Assembly: GCF_016908315.1 (NCBI RefSeq)
Contig: NZ_JAFBDQ010000010.1
Coordinates: forward strand, 1 to 64,000
Direction: 5' to 3'
Source: Halanaerobacter jeridensis
GTDB taxonomy: Bacteria > Bacillota > Halanaerobiia > Halobacteroidales > Halobacteroidaceae
DNA length: 64,000 nt
Shown: positions 62,463 through 64,000 of the stretch, piece after piece
Numbering within the stretch: position 1 is the first letter of the stretch
Layout: the number at the start of each line of letters is the position of its first letter
Notes under the pieces: generated by a model
The model's database searches: none
The model's input: the letters and a program-made list of their open reading frames with translations, nothing else
Told to the model about the DNA's origin: nothing
Translations under genes and position numbers: made by a program

Positions 62463-63077
62463 TTAAACTGCTTGCAATTCTTTCTCACTCTTTTCTTTTA
62501 GCACTTTATTATTTGGGGGCTCAGTATTCACTTTAGAATCATTATCACTTCGCTTAATATCTTTTTTATTTTTCTTTTCATTATTGATTACCTTAATAGC
62601 AGCAATTTTATTAATTTTAATCTTAATTAAATCATTATTTTCATCTAATAAAATTATAAAATCATGATAAACCCTAAATAAATTACCTTTTAACTCACAA
62701 CAATTACTACCAGATTGAATTAAAACAGTTATTAAATCTAAAGTTTCAGCATGCTCTCTTAAATCAGATTTGAAATTTCTTTTTACTTTTTTCTTTTGAG
62801 GACTACTTTCACTTTTGCTTTTCTTTACTTTAGTTTGTAGTTGATTAATTTTATCTTCCCTAGCTTCTAATTGCTCCTGTAAATCACTTAAGATATTCAA
62901 AATCTCTTCTGCTTCTTCATTAGTAATAACTATCTCTTGGTCATTTAAATCAGATTTTGAAAAATCATTTAATGAGGGAGTAGGTGGATTAGACTTTTGT
63001 TTGCTATAAGTTAATAATTCAGTAGCTACATCCACAAAGCTTTCTAAAAAATGCTCTTCAACTTGATTACTACTCAT
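62463..63077 (-). CDS. Coiled-coil protein with DUF2642-like C-terminal domain
   Basis: A 204-residue protein. Residues about 50-85 form a Glu/Gln/Lys coiled coil (EEAEEILNILSDLQEQLEAR), followed by a basic linker. Residues about 112-165 read LITVLIQSGSNCCELKGNLFRVYHDFIILL and on to KINKIAAIKVI. This is the pattern of the small SH3/Sm-like DUF2642 domain found in spore-coat-type proteins. The neighbouring Cys-rich gene has the same domain. The C terminus is rich in Lys, Asp and Ser. Function unknown; spore-surface structural role inferred from neighbours. Confidence 0.6.
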   Translation of the reverse strand: MSSNQVEEHFLESFVDVATELLTYSKQKSNPPTPSLNDFSKSDLNDQEIVITNEEAEEILNILSDLQEQLEAREDKINQLQTKVKKSKSESSPQKKKVKRNFKSDLREHAETLDLITVLIQSGSNCCELKGNLFRVYHDFIILLDENNDLIKIKINKIAAIKVINNEKKNKKDIKRSDNDSKVNTEPPNNKVLKEKSEKELQAV

Positions 63078-63101
63078 AATTCCCCCTCCAATAAGAAAAT
63101 T

Positions 63102-63139
63102 AATAACTGAGGAGAAAAAATAAACCTCCTCAGTTATTA
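63102..63139 (-). terminator. Terminator after the Cys-rich gene
   Basis: Stem AATAACTGAGGAG / CTCCTCAGTTATT with an 11-nt T-rich loop, followed by AATTTTCTTATT on the minus strand, 7 nt after the stop. Read-through could still reach the coiled-coil gene, whose own promoter is not evident. Confidence 0.75.
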
Positions 63140-63145
63140 TCTAAA

Positions 63146-63421
63146 TTAGCAACAACAATTTTTCTTAATAACTGCTGCTATAGCATCAACAGGAATGAAT
63201 ATTTTATTTTTATCATCTAATAAAGTAATAATTCCACATTTTTTATTTACATCACAAACCATTCCTTCTTGCTTACAACAGCAAAAACAGTCATCACACT
63301 CACCGCCAGATTTTAAAATTATGATCACTGTTTCACATTCAAATTCTTCTAACAAATCTAAAATACCATCTTCACAGCCACAACCACAGCTCTCGTTTCG
63401 TACTTGAATTTCTTCATCCAT
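63146..63421 (-). CDS. Small Cys-rich protein, probable spore-coat protein
   Basis: A 91-residue protein with 14 Cys, clustered in ESCGCGCEDG, CDDCFCCCKQEG and the terminal KKNCCC. The core follows a DUF2642-like pattern: CETVIIILKSG, then CGIITLLDDKNKIFIPVDAIAAVIKK. The second half aligns by eye with the 62463-63077 protein. Cys clusters suggest disulphide cross-linking or metal binding in an outer spore layer, as in CotY/CotZ-like proteins, though it is not related to them in sequence as far as I can see. It has a sigma-K-like promoter (63456-63483). Confidence 0.72.
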   Translation of the reverse strand: MDEEIQVRNESCGCGCEDGILDLLEEFECETVIIILKSGGECDDCFCCCKQEGMVCDVNKKCGIITLLDDKNKIFIPVDAIAAVIKKNCCC

Positions 63422-63455
63422 ATAAATGGCCCTCCTCTCTATTTCTTAGCTATTA

Positions 63456-63483
63456 TATAATATGACTAATCACATAAAACTGT
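63456..63483 (-). promoter_or_regulatory. Sigma-K-like promoter of the Cys-rich gene
   Basis: Minus strand AC (63483-63482), 17 nt, CATATTATA (63464-63456), an exact match to AC-N17-CATANNNTA, 35 bp before the ATG. Confidence 0.55.
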
Positions 63484-63494
63484 TAATAGATATC

Positions 63495-63523
63495 AAAAAA
63501 ACAAAAGCCGCCTTACGGCGACT
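63495..63523 (-). terminator. Terminator after the serine protease gene
   Basis: Stem AGTCGCC / GGCGGCTT around GTAA on the minus strand, then TTGTTTTTTTGA, 6 nt past the stop codon. Confidence 0.85.
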
Positions 63524-63528
63524 TAACT

Positions 63529-64000
63529 TCAAAAACTAATCTCTAAAGCATTAATTACATTTTTAATATTATTACATACACTGCTTTTTTCTGACCCTGC
63601 AAATAATAGTCCCACTGCTTGGTTACGGCGATCAACCACTAAAGCTCCGCTATCTCCAGGTTGTGAAAAAGGTTCAATGATTATTTGGTCAGTAAATAAA
63701 GCTGTATCATCTTCAGATAATTGCACATTTATAGTAGCATTAACCGCCTTTACTTTAGCAGTTGTAATCCCACTAGTTCGACCACTCTTTTTAACTTTCA
63801 TACCTGGCTGTGCCTGAGAAATATCAGTCACTAATCCAATCCCTAATATTTCTTCTGTAATCAAATCTTCTGATTTTGGTTTAGCTACAGCACAATCTAC
63901 TTTATTCTCTAAAATAATTGGTTTTACTCGATATGGCAAGTTGAAAACAGAACCTAAGCCGCCCACTACTTTTTCTACTCCAGCAATAAAGGGACAATTA
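63529..64000 (-). CDS. Trypsin-like serine protease family protein (5' end outside window)
   Basis: The frame is open to the window edge, so the N terminus is missing; at least 157 residues are present. The visible part is a chymotrypsin-fold C-terminal barrel: NCPFIAGVEKVVGGLGSVFNLPYRV, an Asp in KVDCAVAKP, KVKKSGRTSGITTAKVKAV, and the catalytic Ser in SQPGDSGALVV, followed by VGLLFAGS. The catalytic His should lie beyond the edge. Clostridia and relatives have similar stand-alone proteins of unknown substrate. The GTG at 63966 is internal and not a start. Confidence 0.8.
   Translation of the reverse strand, partial: NCPFIAGVEKVVGGLGSVFNLPYRVKPIILENKVDCAVAKPKSEDLITEEILGIGLVTDISQAQPGMKVKKSGRTSGITTAKVKAVNATINVQLSEDDTALFTDQIIIEPFSQPGDSGALVVDRRNQAVGLLFAGSEKSSVCNNIKNVINALEISF

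Overview
The window is a low-GC (roughly one-third G+C by eye) chromosomal segment from a spore-lineage, diderm Firmicute, most likely a member of the Halanaerobiales (Halobacteroidaceae-like). The grounds are the Bacillus/Clostridium gene order purR-glmU-prs-ctc-pth-fin-mfd-spoVT-spoVB-mazG and yabP-yabQ-divIC-yabR-spoIIE-tilS-hpt-ftsH-coaX-dusB-greA-lysS, a Tad pilus locus that includes an outer-membrane secretin, formate-tetrahydrofolate ligase, and many acidic proteins. The genus is inference. Almost every gene lies on the minus strand, so the map reads from right to left.

Layout from high to low coordinate. 63.4-60 kb: a spore-coat-like cluster (edge serine protease, Cys-rich protein, coiled-coil protein, a small unknown protein, SPOCS/LysM protein) in which three genes have mother-cell-sigma-like promoter matches. 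59.9-58 kb: a plus-strand L,D-transpeptidase facing a degenerate cyanophycin-synthetase-like protein. 57.9-50 kb: ispE, purR, a MerR regulator, a DEDD-nuclease-like gene, glmU, prs, rplY/ctc, pth, a mini PrsW-like membrane protein and fin. 50-41.5 kb: mfd, spoVT, spoVB, mazG and a dacF-type carboxypeptidase. 41.3-30.7 kb: a complete Tad/Flp pilus operon led by a DegS-like kinase. 30.7-29.4 kb: an orphan small RNA and a spoIID-like gene. 29.2-24.4 kb: phosphoglucomutase, a LacI regulator with an ATPase of MsmX type, yabP and yabQ. 24-19.4 kb: divIC, tex, yabR, DUF501 and ppx. 19.2-18.9 kb: three tRNAs. 18.6-12 kb: spoIIE, tilS, hpt, ftsH. 12-10 kb: a ZTP riboswitch and fhs. 10-4 kb: a pantothenate/CoA cluster (panB, panC, panD, panT, birA, coaX) behind a structured attenuator leader, then dusB. 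4-0.2 kb: greA, lysS, a glycoside hydrolase-like exported protein and a methyltransferase.

Three genes are interrupted: spoIIE (net frame-disrupting deletion inside the phosphatase domain), the spoIID-like gene (one-base frameshift near the C terminus) and the Tad secretin (single in-frame TAA). All three remain otherwise recognisable along their whole length, so the damage is recent or, especially for spoIID, could be sequence error. Together they suggest decay of sporulation and piliation.

The least explained signals are non-coding. An orphan ~165-nt RNA with a perfect sigma-A promoter and terminator lies at 30.5-30.7 kb. A 231-bp MITE-like inverted-repeat element sits beside the tRNAs. 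A family of degenerate tandem repeats phased at exactly 7 bp, often accompanied by a palindrome around TTGGCANTGCCAA, fills many of the longer intergenic gaps. The spoIIE promoter keeps the 21-bp spacing typical of Spo0A-activated promoters, and spoVT has its Shine-Dalgarno separated from the ATG by a hairpin.
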